Of a stretch of DNA of 64,000 bases, positions 9,501-19,900 are shown piece after piece. Made by a program: the position numbers and the translations under genes. The notes under the pieces were generated by a model. It ran no database searches. It was not told where the DNA came from and saw only the letters and a list, made by a program, of their open reading frames with translations. The DNA is from Mytilus edulis (taxonomy: Eukaryota; Mollusca; Bivalvia; Mytilida; Mytilidae), in assembly GCF_963676685.1 (NCBI RefSeq), contig NC_092354.1:19660746-19724745 (forward strand), written 5' to 3'. The stretch's first letter is position 1. Each line of letters starts with the position of its first letter.

Positions 9501-11299
9501 AATGTTGATGATATTAGATAACAAGCAATATTTGATGAATAAAATTATTATGTAGTTAAAAAAAAAAAAAGATATTAGATTTTGATCAGTACACACTATT
9601 TGCAAACATCAAATTATAGATTGACACAAACAATAACTGGGGGGGGGGGAATAAAGGAGACATTACCTGAAGTTAGTAAAGGCTAAATATTTTAAGGTGG
9701 TACCTAACACTACAGGGAGATAACTCTGTAAAATCAGCTAAACGTTTTAATTACATTGTGTTGTGAAGGGAATCTTAAGCTTCTCAATGATCAAAATTAG
9801 TGTTTGTCAAACTGCTATATAACCAGTGTAATTTTTCTGACAAAACGGTTGGTTCAAAATTTTAGAAATTTTTATATTTTTGTTAAAGGGTCAAAGTAAA
9901 TACTTTGTCAAAATTTTATCAAAATTAAACGAGCCAAATTAATTTTAGTGAAAGTGTTAGGTACCACCTTAAATGGAAAAAAAAATACAAAATTACTCGC
10001 ATATATAGGTGTATTTCTGTCAAGGTCAAAGCTCACATTATCTAGGGTCATTCCTGTTTTACGATAATTGTTGTGTTTTATTGTTTCATCTTATTTCTGA
10101 TTATGATTGAAACAAATTTATATGTATTGACATTTGTGATTTTCCCTGGGTCGTGAAGGTAACCAAAAAAATCTACACAAAGATAACCCTTTATACAGTA
10201 TAGAAAAGGGGGAAATCTCAAATCAAAAATACAATATTTGTTTTTTATATTGTGAAATATAATACACTGAATTTTGAACAGACCACATTCAACCAAAGAA
10301 AAAGAAAATCAGCAAAAGCATAAATCTGAATTTCATAGGCAGAAATGCAAATAGATAAAAATAAATAAGAAAAAGTGTCAAAAAAAAAAAAAAAAAAAAA
10401 AACAAAGGAGGATAGCAGTTACATAAATATGGGCTTATTTTGGCATTACAATGCACATATATTGGGTACTTGTATCATTAAGTCATGCTGAATTACTGAA
10501 ATCTTCCCTATTTCAGCATTTTATTTAAATTTTAGACGGTTTCCGTCTTAAATGAAAACGGCCGCATTCCTGTTCATTCTTGATATTGAAATGTAAGTTG
10601 TGTTTAATGATAATACATAACCTATATAAAGATTGAGGATGAACACTGATGCAGCCACTTTCATTTTTGACAGAAACCATATGAAAAGTGACAGTTTTTG
10701 GCATATTTCATAGATTTTCATATTTAAGCTTGAACGGGAGTGTTTTTAATGAGTGGATCAGTTAAAATCTTTCACAAAAAATAATTGGAATCAATTGAAA
10801 TAGACATTTAAGGGTTTAAAAAGTGTCCAAAATCTTTCGTTCGATGAACTTGAAATTTGAGGCCAAAACCGGCCCTTACCGGACCTACTCCTTTATTGTT
10901 GCTGCTGGTAAGATACCACACAAAAAATTGTGTGTTTGTTATTTCTTGTTCATGTATTAATTTTTACGAGAAAATATTAAATTTTGTTTTTTCAACATTA
11001 CAGCTAGTCCGTCCATAGGAAATCGAGTGGGATCAATGCATGGGAATTATTCTTATATGTCTGGACAAGAAAACAATCCTTTATCTATGTCGGACAAATA
11101 CGGTGACGTTAAATACGACTGTCGTGAAAGTCCTTCCAAGCCCGTCATGGATGGGTCACAGACAATGTCGGCCATGCATCATAACATGTACGGTATGATG
11201 CAGGACCAATGTGGCCCAGATATATCATGTCTCGCCCAGGGAATGTCATCGGAACCTCAGCATCAACAACATCAACAACATGATCAAGGGAACTGCTAG
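392..11299 (+). CDS. E-protein transcription factor (class I bHLH; TCF3/TCF4/TCF12/daughterless-like), 3' part
   Basis: Spliced CDS, exons 392-553, 1920-1983, 2992-3112, 5367-5420, then 6010-6096 and/or 6563-6652, then 7297-7442, 8316-8438 and 11004-11299. All junctions are GT/AG and the phases agree, giving 350 residues with the first alternative exon. Class I bHLH proteins bind E-boxes (CANNTG) in the nucleus as homodimers or as partners of tissue-specific bHLH factors. Seen here: the conserved [17 protein letters not shown] segment, a low-complexity linker, the basic region, the helix-loop-helix beginning [14 protein letters not shown], helix 2 ending LEQQVR, and the signature [18 protein letters not shown], which is nearly identical to vertebrate TCF4/TCF12. 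The C-terminus is Met/Gln/His-rich and ends in GNC. Vertebrate E-proteins have roughly 600-700 residues, so the 5' exons are outside the window. Family assignment is very secure; which vertebrate paralogue it matches cannot be decided, since invertebrates usually have one. Confidence 0.93.
525..616 (+). repeat. Tandem copy of an exon end plus splice donor
   Basis: A 36-bp segment covering the last 29 bases of the exon and its donor (525-560) recurs at 581-616. Use of the second donor (after 609) would add 56 bp, shift the frame and run straight into a stop, so the first donor is the productive one. Confidence 0.8.
1397..1506. repeat. Intronic direct duplication (2 copies, ~68 bp apart)
   Basis: A ~40-bp segment starting caatctggtaaaatgatt and ending in ttgaggc occurs twice (about 1399 and 1469). 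The rest of the 554-1919 intron shows nothing recognisable. Confidence 0.7.
1920..1983 (+). CDS. E-protein exon (Ser/Thr/Asn-rich linker)
   Basis: The acceptor is atttcag and the donor gtaagt. 64 bp, phase 0 in and phase 1 out; encodes [20 protein letters not shown] plus D. Linker between the RLDDAIHVL block and the bHLH, a poorly conserved and disordered part of the family. Confidence 0.75.
2624..2902 (+). mobile_element. TTAA-flanked MITE, copy 1
   Basis: A ~279-bp element with near-perfect terminal inverted repeats: TTAAGGTGGTACCTAACAC at the left, and GTGTTGGGTACCACCTTAA at the right. It has no coding capacity. Both ends are TTAA, the target site typical of piggyBac-type transposons. Other copies are at 9692, 14531 and 29463 (opposite strand), with a 3' fragment at 4910. 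The body carries a GGGAGATAACTC motif. Confidence 0.85.
2992..3112 (+). CDS. E-protein exon (Lys-rich linker)
   Basis: The acceptor is tattgcag and the donor CG|gtaagt. 121 bp, phase 1 in and phase 2 out. It encodes a Gln/Lys-rich stretch containing [14 protein letters not shown] and ending PPPAKRSR. Probably disordered, with basic patches that could act as nuclear localisation signals (inference). Confidence 0.75.
3437..4728 (-). mobile_element. Degenerate Tc1/mariner transposon (~1.3 kb)
   Basis: The element is bounded by ~25-bp inverted repeats: catggaaaaaagtattgcaa at the left end and its near-perfect reverse complement at 4701-4726, flanked by TA, the Tc1/mariner target. Length matches the superfamily (~1.3 kb). 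It lies in the E-protein intron between 3112 and 5367, with its transposase on the opposite strand. Confidence 0.88.
3883..4190 (-). pseudogene. Tc1-like transposase remnant
   Basis: On the minus strand one frame reads [20 protein letters not shown], matching the Tc1 block SPDLNPIE-x-x-WD, whose Glu is the third acid of the DDE/D catalytic triad. Just upstream, in another frame, [19 protein letters not shown] matches the Tc1 region that follows the paired-like DNA-binding domain. The central catalytic Asp residues and the N-terminus cannot be joined in one frame, so the copy is dead. Confidence 0.85.
4910..5058 (+). mobile_element. 3' fragment of the TTAA MITE
   Basis: The right half of the element at 2624 is repeated, ending with the inverted terminus ggtaccaccttaa. 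The left terminus is missing or too diverged to see. Confidence 0.75.
5367..5420 (+). CDS. E-protein exon (short linker before the basic-region exons)
   Basis: The acceptor is tttatag and the donor TC|gtaagt. 54 bp, phase 2 at both ends; encodes [18 protein letters not shown]. It is the common upstream partner of both alternative basic-region exons, each of which begins in the matching phase. Confidence 0.75.
5847..5962. repeat. Intronic minisatellite, three copies of ~44 bp
   Basis: The core ttgtccatgttgaaagttgt recurs at about 5850, 5893 and 5938, immediately upstream of the first alternative basic-region exon. Confidence 0.8.
6010..6096 (+). CDS. Alternative basic-region exon A of the E-protein bHLH
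   Basis: 87 bp, phase 2 in and out, acceptor ttcaacag, donor AG|gtttgt. The encoded segment ends [19 protein letters not shown] and joins in frame to [10 protein letters not shown] of the next common exon, completing the bHLH basic region. The canonical family sequence is ANNARER; here one Ala is Cys, while the Glu that reads the CA of the E-box half-site and the flanking Arg residues are kept. It is homologous to exon B, 466 bp downstream. Confidence 0.85.
6563..6652 (+). CDS. Alternative basic-region exon B of the E-protein bHLH
   Basis: 90 bp, phase 2 in and out, acceptor tttcttag, donor AG|gttaat. It ends [19 protein letters not shown], aligning without gaps to the last 19 residues of exon A. 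The Arg just before the catalytically important-for-binding Glu (RER in the family) is Thr, while Glu and the next Arg remain, so this isoform should bind DNA differently (inference). Same phase as exon A, so either exon, or both, can be spliced between 5420 and 7297 without a frameshift. Confidence 0.82.
6673..6850. repeat. Intronic minisatellite, about five copies of ~35 bp
   Basis: Repeats of the type attgcaattaactggttat followed by ctcccctt begin 20 bp after the donor of basic-region exon B. Each good copy contains TTATCTCCC (complement GGGAGATAA), which includes a GATA-type AGATAA. Confidence 0.8.
7297..7442 (+). CDS. E-protein helix-loop-helix exon
   Basis: 146 bp, acceptor ttttcag, donor AGAG|gttagt, phase 2 in and phase 1 out. 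It encodes [14 protein letters not shown] (end of basic region and helix 1), the loop with [11 protein letters not shown], and helix 2 through LEQQVR. The exon boundary after RER|VRV separates the DNA-contacting residues, on the alternative exons, from the dimerisation helices, on this common exon. The 3' part is copied twice in the following intron. Confidence 0.92.
7346..7750 (+). repeat. 135-bp tandem triplication of helix-2 coding sequence and its splice donor
   Basis: The unit starts at 7346 inside the HLH exon and recurs at 7481 and 7616 with only scattered substitutions. Copies 2 and 3 keep the helix-2 frame and the donor but lack a proper exon start, so they are probably pseudo-exons. 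The short tctgtcctctag at the end of each unit could serve as a weak acceptor. Confidence 0.88.
7830..8005. repeat. 44-bp minisatellite, four copies
   Basis: The unit begins aagtgtaggtcaccacacat and ends cctgtgaac. The four copies are almost identical, pointing to recent expansion. Confidence 0.9.
8316..8438 (+). CDS. E-protein exon with the [16 protein letters not shown] signature
   Basis: 123 bp, acceptor ctttacag, donor GCAG|gtaagg, phase 1 in and out. It encodes [18 protein letters not shown], almost invariant in animal E-proteins just after the HLH, then a Gly/Arg/Ala-rich segment ending AAQQAALA. A second donor lies 77 bp further on. Confidence 0.9.
8439..8515 (+). CDS. Possible alternative 3' extension with an acidic C-terminus
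   Basis: If the donor after 8438 is skipped the frame continues as [20 protein letters not shown] to a stop at 8510-8512, directly followed by a strong donor (GCAG|gtaaat at 8516). The extended exon would replace the long Met/Gln/His-rich tail by a short acidic one. This is an inference from the frame and the donor; plain intron retention or no use are alternatives. Confidence 0.4.
9158..9280. repeat. ~25-bp intronic minisatellite, five copies
   Basis: Repeats of the form ttctaggggattctgggtaa begin near 9160, 9185, 9210, 9235 and 9259. The rest of the 8439-11003 intron holds a MITE (9692), a poly-A run near 10381 and otherwise nothing recognisable. Confidence 0.8.
9692..9972 (+). mobile_element. 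TTAA-flanked MITE, copy 2
   Basis: Full-length, same orientation and very similar to the copy at 2624, with both inverted termini and TTAA at each end. Confidence 0.85.
11004..11299 (+). CDS. E-protein last coding exon (Met/Gln/His-rich C-terminus)
   Basis: The acceptor is acattacag; the split codon gives [16 protein letters not shown] and the frame stays open to TAG at 11297-11299. Rich in Met, Ser, Gln and His ([13 protein letters not shown] at the end), a tail that diverges strongly between phyla. An HHNMYG and a CGPD segment have no motif I recognise. Confidence 0.85.
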
Positions 11300-11428
11300 C
11301 AGAACAATTTTAAGACTGCTTTCTCGTGGTACCAGTTCATCAAAACAACAACATCAACATGAGCAAGGGAACTGCTAGCAGAACATTTTTAAGACTGCTT
11401 TCTCGTGGTACCAGTTCATCAAAACAAA
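11276..11428 (+). repeat. 79-bp tandem duplication across the E-protein stop codon
   Basis: The segment with the final codons, the stop and the first ~60 bp of the 3' UTR is repeated. The second copy (from about 11355) still reads QHEQGNC-stop in another frame, so the duplication arose from functional sequence. Confidence 0.85.
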
Positions 11429-12099
11429 AAAACATTTGTGGGTCATATTTTGTCGTCTGCTCTAAAGTTGTAAATGATCTTTTGTTATTGAGGAGGAGTT
11501 TTTTTGTTTGTATAAGGATTTGTTAGTAATTGAGAATCTCGATTTTGAATTTGCATCTCTAATAATTAGATATTTTCCGTTAATAACTTCACATTTTTAA
11601 TCAAGATTTATTTTTTTTGAAAAATGATTTTACGTAGGGGTTTGAAGCATGTTGAATAATCCCGCTGTTTTAAACCATGCCAAAAGAAAAATCATTGCCA
11701 AAAAATTATTTGAATTTGAAATTCAGATTCTCAGATATTGTAAAAAGATTATGAAGTTCAAGATTGAGTGATTTCTTTTTATAAAGTTCAAGATTTAAAT
11801 GATGGGAGTTAAGGAATACACTGATGCAATAAATTTGTGTTTATATTTTTGTTACTAATAACTATGGTTGTATTTGTTCATATTTAAAGTGCTTTTGTCC
11901 ATTATTTAAATTAAGTTTTTGTATTATTATCTTTTAGATTTTTATGGAGTACTAACTTCAGACTGTATGTGTGTATGATAATTATCTTTCCGGTTGAACA
12001 ACTACACTGTTTGTGTCATACAAAGTCTAAAATATTTTGTATTAAATTATGATTGAATGATGATGATTAAATGATAGGCTTAGGAACATTAAGTTGAAC

Positions 12100-12316
12100 T
12101 TAAGGGGATTGACCTTGGTTCAGGGAGATAACTCTTTAAATCAGTTAAACGTTTGTAAAAGTCAAGTTCATCAATGTATTTAAAGCATTTACCTGAAACA
12201 GATTGAAAATAATCTATGTAACCTAGAAGCTTAGAATATATTCTTCAAAAATGGTTGACACAAACGTACTGATGATTTTAAGAGTTACTTCCCTTAACCT
12301 AGGTCTACCTCCTTAA
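12100..12316. mobile_element. Second type of TTAAGG...CCTTAA element
   Basis: 217 bp bounded by TTAAGG and CCTTAA. The interior shares the agggagataactct motif and the later gttaaacg stretch with the MITE at 2624 but is otherwise different. It looks like a diverged relative. Confidence 0.55.
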
Positions 12317-13926
12317 CAAGGTTAGAAATGAAAGTTTGATTTCTCCATATTTTTTGTACTTACAAATGGTCCGAGAACACAATTATGTTGTAGTGCATTT
12401 CTTTTAGAACATAAATGAAAATAAAAAAAATCCCACCTGCGCTTTCTCAAAGAAATTTTTACAGTGTGCTGTACTACTTTTGGGACAAATTATATCAAAA
12501 TTATAGAAAACTTCATTGGCTCTAACTCAAAATATGGACAATTCTATGTTTAGGGCGTCATGAAATCTTTTGACAGCTTCCAAAGAGCTAATTTTTAACC
12601 TTTTTCATCTGGACCAAATCACTACTTTCCTTTAAAATTCTGGACCCAATTTTTTTTACAGTGTAATTTCACCCCCCTACTTGCAATTTGAGGCATTAAA
12701 CATGGAGAAATAAATTTGGAAGGGGTATAAAAATTAATGGCAAGTAACCCACTGTCAACACTAGGGACTATATTCGTGAACAACGAAAATCAAGGGACGA
12801 CAATTGTGGTCTCGGACCATATCCAATCAGATGTTTCTGCTTTGTGGAATTTGTACATACAAAAACTTATTTGGTTTAAGTTGACAAAGATAACTTTTGA
12901 ACAAACAAATCTTGAAGATTTATCAGTTTTCTTTTACCAATTATCTATGTCTCAAATCAGTTTTAACTGGACTTGCTAAGTTGTGTAAAGTTGTGAACCA
13001 CAAGTTGCATTTTCTTCACACAGATGTGTGTAGTTATGAACCACACTTTGTATAATCTTCACACAGATCTGTTAAATTTAAGAATCTGTTGTTAAATTAT
13101 TTCGTAGTTCCAATTATGTTCTAATGAATTTGGATGAAATATGGTGCTTTTTAAAGCCAAAAATTGCTAAAGTAAATTTTTTTTTAAGCTATGATATTAT
13201 TTTTGTTTTTTCAATCTACAATACAGTTATCAACTGTATTCAATTCTGACAATGCTTCAGATAATTTAGAATGTGAAAGAAAACACAGAAAAAATATTTT
13301 TATTTACACATGTATGTCTAGTTTTTTAGGCAGCCGTTATTAAAAATGCCTTTTTTCCCTGTAGATGAAAAGCTCAAAATAAGAAATCTCTGAATATAGA
13401 TCTGAATTTAACCACAGCAAATTTGCTGTCAAAACATAAGTTAATCTCCATGACACAAATATATTTTGAAATTTGAAATTTTCAGATTTTTTTATATTTT
13501 TTGAAAACATCTTGTCACTTGATTTAACTATTGAAATTTTCAATGATTTTTCTGAATAATTTTTTTTTATAGAAATCAATATTAAAATGTACTATTTTTA
13601 TTTAAAAATGCATTAATTTCTGTTTCATATATATATTTATTTTCACAGGGTTAAACTTGCAATAAAAATTGATATGAAATAATATACACACTGAAGTTTT
13701 TGTGAAATATTTTTAGTTCCAATCATTAAGTTTTAATATATTTGATCATGTTCATCTAATTTAAATCAGATTTCTGTAGTTGAGACAATATGAAAAGTTG
13801 ATGATTTAATTCAACCACAGTTCTTAAACATTTTGGAAACCGTTTTTTTTTTTAAATTCATCAAATGTTAAGAGTTCATGACTTGTTATATGCAATTTTT
13901 TTTTTTTTTTTTTTTTTACTTTTTTA

Positions 13927-14114
13927 AATAAAATTGAGAATGGAAATGGGGAATGTGTCAAAGAGACAACAACCCGACCATAGAAAAAACAACAGCAGAA
14001 GGTCACCAACAGGTCTTCAATGTTGCGAGAAATTCCCGCACCCGGAGGCGTCCTTCAGCTGGCCCCTAAACAAATATATACTAGTTCAGTGATAATGAAC
14101 GCCATACTAATTTC
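13927..14114 (+). repeat. Dispersed mussel-type repeat (fragment)
   Basis: Starts aaattgagaatggaaatggg and is about 95% identical by eye to the longer copy at 24955. Related, more diverged copies lie at 56380 (reverse) and 57708. Confidence 0.8.
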
Positions 14115-14530
14115 AACATTTGGTTTAAAATGGGTTATTTTTCCTTTATAGATGCTAAATATGTCCATTCTCAGTTTTAAAAGGATTTATTTTTGTAAAC
14201 AAATAACAGAAACAACTTTTGATGTTGTCATGACTACAGAAATGTAAACAATGTGGTGCAGTTTGCCGTCTGCTCAGATAATTTGTACATAGTGCATCAA
14301 AACATTGTAATATACCCATCTGTCTGAGTGATATGTGATAATACAAGTCACAAGTGTGTACATGTGTAATTACAAGTGTGTTCGTTGTGTATATGTGTGT
14401 GAACAAAGCTGAAACTAGGTCTGAAATATTGGTTAAAGGGTTGTTGATAACGATGAAAAATCTGTTTCAAATTTTCTTATTTTGAAGTTGAAATTATATC
14501 TTATATTTTGATGTGAATTGTTAGACTTAA

Positions 14531-14803
14531 TTAAGGTGGTACCTAACACTACAGGGAGATAACTCTGTAAAATCAGCATAACGTTTTAATGAAGTTGTGT
14601 TCATGAGGGAATAATAAGCTTCTCAATGATCAAAATAAGTGTTTGTCAAACTGCTATATAACCAGTGTAATTTTTCTGATTAAACGGTTGGTTCAAATTT
14701 TTGAAATTTTTATATTTTTGTCAAAGGGTCAAAGTAAATACTTTGTCAAAATTTAAAGAAAATTAAACGAGCCAAATTAATTTTAGTCAAAGTGTTGGGT
14801 ACA
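14531..14803 (+). mobile_element. TTAA MITE, copy 3 (right end lost)
   Basis: The left terminus with TTAA is intact. The similarity stops within the right inverted repeat (gtgttgggtac), so the right end is truncated. Confidence 0.82.
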
Positions 14804-16605
14804 AATTTGAAACAAAAGTTTTACTCATGGTAAACAAGATACTTTGTTATATTAATCTAGATATTTTTCAGATTAGCTAAGAATATTTGTATTGAATGAT
14901 CAATACAATGTTAAATATAAGGTGTATATGGCACACAGATAGATCGAAGAGAGAAATTTTTATATGAGATAGACAAATAATATCATAATAAAACATTTAT
15001 TTTGTTTTAATAAGTAGAAAGGAAGTTTATAAACTAAATAAACAAAACCATAAGTAACCTCAGCCTTTGACCTTGGTGAATATAGAAGTTTAATAATTTT
15101 GGTCAATAAATTTCTTGTCCACTTCATAAAAGTTTTTTGTGTAAGACTATAATTATATTATATAGTAATCTACTAATTTATTTCGTTATGTTCAAAACAA
15201 ATGAATACTTTGTTTAAAATGAATGAATGTGCATGCATGCGAGTTTGTATATTTGATTAACAAACTTTTTAACATTTTTTGACCAATTTTGATTTTTACC
15301 AAACATATCTCTCAGCTGATATTTTAGATAGACCATTTGCATTATTTTTTCATTCCTGACTGATTTTTTTTTTTTTTTTAGTTTGTACCTTTAAAATGTA
15401 GGGTAGCCAAAAGATTTTTATAACATGGTGCTGAATTTTTCATATTTTTTTTTTCTTTCACTCAATCTGATGTACATTTAAATATAAGTGTTTAGCTGAA
15501 AATTCTATGGTCATGTATTGTTCTGGCATCAAAATAAAAGATGGCTGTTAATTTTTTGGCTTCAATTTATTGTTAAGAACTTTTAAAAGCCAAGATTTTT
15601 TTTAAGAATTTGATGTATATGAAATTTTGACATGAAAAAAATCATTTCACTGTATGATTTTTTTTTTTCAAGCCACAACCAAAATGGTTTTTTTTTACCA
15701 ATTAGAAAATTGTTAACATTTACATACAAATTGTATACATCTATATTTTGGATATTTTTAATGTGTCTCAATTACCAAGTTAAGAAATGATATACAACCT
15801 CATAAGTAAAATCTGGAAATTTTGAGAATTTGAATCTTCTGTGGTGAAAGTTGAAAAAACAATTTTATTTTAATTTTGCTGGAATGTATAAGTACAGATT
15901 ATTTTGCTGCTAACTGTTTCAAAATTGGCTCTTTAAATAAAAATAAAAAAAGGGGGGGGGGGGGGGGGGGTAGGATATTGGATGATATTCATTTCTAGAA
16001 CTGTCACTGTTTTTATTTTGATAAGATCTGTTAAATGTTTTGTGTTGAAGATATTAATTCTTCTTTTTTTTTTTACAATTGTGTAACAATTACATCATGT
16101 ATTTAATATTTGGATATATTAAGATGAAAATTTGCACCAAATGAAATTGATTTGTTTCACAATGAAATCTGTTTTTCTAATGTTTTTGAATATGTCCAGA
16201 AATCTTGAAAGTATAAAATTATGTATTACTATTTTTTTTTTTATTTGTTGGCTTCAGTAAAATGTTCAATCTATGATTTTCATATAATGTTGCAATATTT
16301 GAATCTCAAAACATATTGTTGGCATGCAAATATTAGTTCATCAAAGGGACATAAATCATGTATGAGAGGGGAGTTAACTCATATCATCCTTCATCCAAAT
16401 TTAAAGAGATCGTGCCTATTTTGTAGATTAAACAAGTAAATAATTGAACATTTGTACATTTGATTGTATTTAATATCATATAATACACTTCCAACATATT
16501 TTTTTTTCAATAACTGTTACATAGAGAATTTAGCCAAAATTAAAACCAAATGCTATTAAAAAATAGTTTTTTGAAATTACATGTGTATGTTTATAATGTT
16601 GAAGT

Positions 16606-16873
16606 GAAGACTAGAAGTGGGCAGGGCATCCTCTACTCTGAACTTGAATGTGACCAGAAAAAAATATTTTATAAAGGATAAAGTTCAAGATTAAAATGAT
16701 GAAGTTCAGGATTACACTAATGTGATATCTGGTTGTGAAGACCCAATGATTTTCAAGCAATAAAGAGACAATAGTCACAAGCTATTAAACACAAATATGA
16801 TCTGAATATTTATACATATCGACTGCCAGTCAAGAACACTGCCACACCCCTTGCCCTGCCCACTTCTGTCTTC
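16606..16873. repeat. Inverted repeat next to the 66-bp array
   Basis: The segment gaagactagaagtgggcagg (about 16606) recurs inverted near 16850-16873 (cctgcccacttctgtcttc), about 220 bp apart; possibly an old foldback element. Confidence 0.55.
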
Positions 16874-16939
16874 TATCTTTGTTTGACTACTTTATGGTAT
16901 AGTCATTGCTGAAAATGACACTTAATAAAATTTTATTAT

Positions 16940-19900
16940 AGTTTGTGTGTGTCTTTTTTTCTGTTTAATAAATGCCATTCAACCAACAACAAAAAAATCT
17001 AGCAACATTAGTATCATCATCAGTTTGTGTGTATATTTATGCATTCAACCAACAACAAAAAAATCTACCAACATCAGTATCATCAACAGTTTGTGTGTTT
17101 ATGTATGCATTCAACCAACAACAATAAAATCTACCAACACTAGTATTATCAACAGTTTGTGTGTGTATGTATGCATTCAACCAACAACAATAAAATCTAG
17201 CAACATTAGTATCATCAACAGTTTGTGTGTATATGTATGCATTCAACCAACAACAAAAAAATCTACCAACATTAGTACCATCAACAGTTTGTGTGTATAT
17301 GTATGCATTCAACCAACAACAACAAAATCTACCAACATAAGTATCATCAACAGTTTGAGTGTATATATATGCATTCAACCAACATCAACAAAATCTACCA
17401 ACATCAGTATCATCAACAGTTTGTGTGTATATGTATGCATTCAACCAACAACAACAAAATCTAGCAACATTAGTATCATCAACAGTTTGTGTGTATATAT
17501 ATGCATTCAACCAACAACAACAAAATCTACCAACATTAGTATCATCAACAGTTTGAGTGTATATGTATGCATTCAACCAACAACAAAAAAATCTACCAAC
17601 ATTAGTATCATCAACAGTTTGAGTGTATATGTATGCATTCAACCAACAACAAAAAAATCTACCAACATAAGTATCATCAACAGTTTGAGTGTATATATAT
17701 GCATTCAACCAACATCAACAAAATCTACCAACATCAGTATCATCAACAGTTTGTGTGTATATGTATGCATTCAACCAACAACAACAAAATCTAGCAACAT
17801 TAGTATCATCAACAGTTTGTGTGTATATGTATGCATTCAACCAACAACAAAAAAATCTACCAACATAAGTATCATCAACAGTTTGAGTGTATATGTATGC
17901 ATTCAACCAACAACAACAAAATCTAGCAACATTAGTATCATCAACAGTTTGTGTGTATATGTATGCATTCAACCAACAACAACAAAATCTACCAACATTA
18001 GTATCATCAACAGTTTGAGTGTTTATGTATGCATTCAACCAACATCTATAAAATCTACCAACATTAGTATCATCAACAGTTTGTGTGTTTATGTATGCAT
18101 TCAACCAACATCTATAAAATCTACCAACATTAGTATCATCAACAGTTTGTGTGTTTATGTATGCATTCAACCAACATCTATAAAATATACCAACATTAGT
18201 ATCATCAACAGTTTGTTTGTATATATATGCATTCAACCAACAAAAACAAAATCTACCAACATAAGTATCATCAACAGTTTGAGTGTATATATATGCATTC
18301 AACCAACAACAACAAAATCTACCAACATTAGTATCATCAACAGTTTGAGTGTATATGTATGCATTCAACCAACAACAACAAAATCTAGCAACATTAGTAT
18401 CATCATCAGTTTGTGTGTATATTTATGCATTCAACCAACAACAAAAAAATCTACCAACATCAGTATCATCAACAGTTTGTGTGTATATGTATGCATTCAA
18501 CCAACAACAACAAAATCTAGCAACATTAGTATCATCAACAGTTTGTGTGTATATATATGCATTCAACCAACAACAACAAAATCTACCAACATTAGTATCA
18601 TCAACAGTTTGAGTGTATATGTATGCATTCAACCAACAACAAAAAAATCTACCAACATTAGTATCATCAACAGTTTGAGTGTATATGTATGCATTCAACC
18701 AACAACAACAAAATCTACCAACATAAGTATCATCAACAGTTTGAGTGTATATATATGCATTCAACCAACATCAACAAAATCTACCAACATCAGTATCATC
18801 AACAGTTTGTGTGTATATGTATGCATTCAACCAACAACAACAAAATCTAGCAACATTAGTATCATCAACAGTTTGTGTGTATATATATGCATTCAACCAA
18901 CAACAACAAAATCTACCAACATTAGTATCATCAACAGTTTGAGTGTTTATGTATGCATTCAACCAACATCTATAAAATCTACCAACATTAGTATCATCAA
19001 CAGTTTGTGTGTTTATGTATGCATTCAACCAACATCTATAAAATCTACCAACATTAGTATCATCAACAGTTTGTGTGTTTATGTATGCATTCAACCAACA
19101 TCTATAAAATATACCAACATTAGTATCATCAACAGTTTGTTTGTATATATATGCATTCAACCAACAAAAACAAAATCTACCAACATAAGTATCATCAACA
19201 GTTTGAGTGTATATATATGCATTCAACCAACAACAACAAAATCTAGCAACATTAGTATCATCAACAGTTTGTGTGTATATATATGCATTCAACCAACAAC
19301 AACAAAATCTACCAACATTAGTATCATCAACAGTTTGAGTGTATATGTATGCATTCAACCAACAACAAAAAAATCTACCAACATTAGTATCATCAACAGT
19401 TTGAGTGTATATGTATGCATTCAACCAACAACAACAAAATCTACCAACATAAGTATCATCAACAGTTTGAGTGTATATATATGCATTCAACCAACATCAA
19501 CAAAATCTACCAACATCAGTATCATCAACAGTTTGTGTGTATATGTATGCATTCAACCAACAACAACAAAATCTAGCAACATTAGTATCATCAACAGTTT
19601 GTGTGTATATATATGCATTCAACCAACAACAACAAAATCTACCAACATTAGTATCATCAACAGTTTGAGTGTATATGTATGCATTCAACCAACAACAACA
19701 AAATCTACCAACATTAGTATCATCAACAGTTTGTGTGTATATGTATGCATTCAACCAACAACAAAAAAATCTACCAACATAAGTATCATCAACAGTTTGA
19801 GTGTATATGTATGCATTCAACCAACAACAACAAAATCTAGCAACATTAGTATCATCAACAGTTTGTGTGTATATGTATGCATTCAACCAACAACAACAAA

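Larger units (their letters stand above)
11429..16605 (+). other. Probable long 3' UTR and intergenic DNA
   Basis: No exon is recognisable. An AATAAA near 11829 is the first candidate polyadenylation signal after the stop; others lie further on (for example near 15535), so the 3' UTR length is undetermined. The stretch contains TTAA elements (12100, 14531), a dispersed repeat (13927) and a 19-base G run at 15952-15970. Confidence 0.5.

Noticed and set aside
15952-15970. G-quadruplex regulatory site in the 19-base G run
   Set aside because: A plain homopolymer run, prone to assembly error, with no adjacent promoter or exon.
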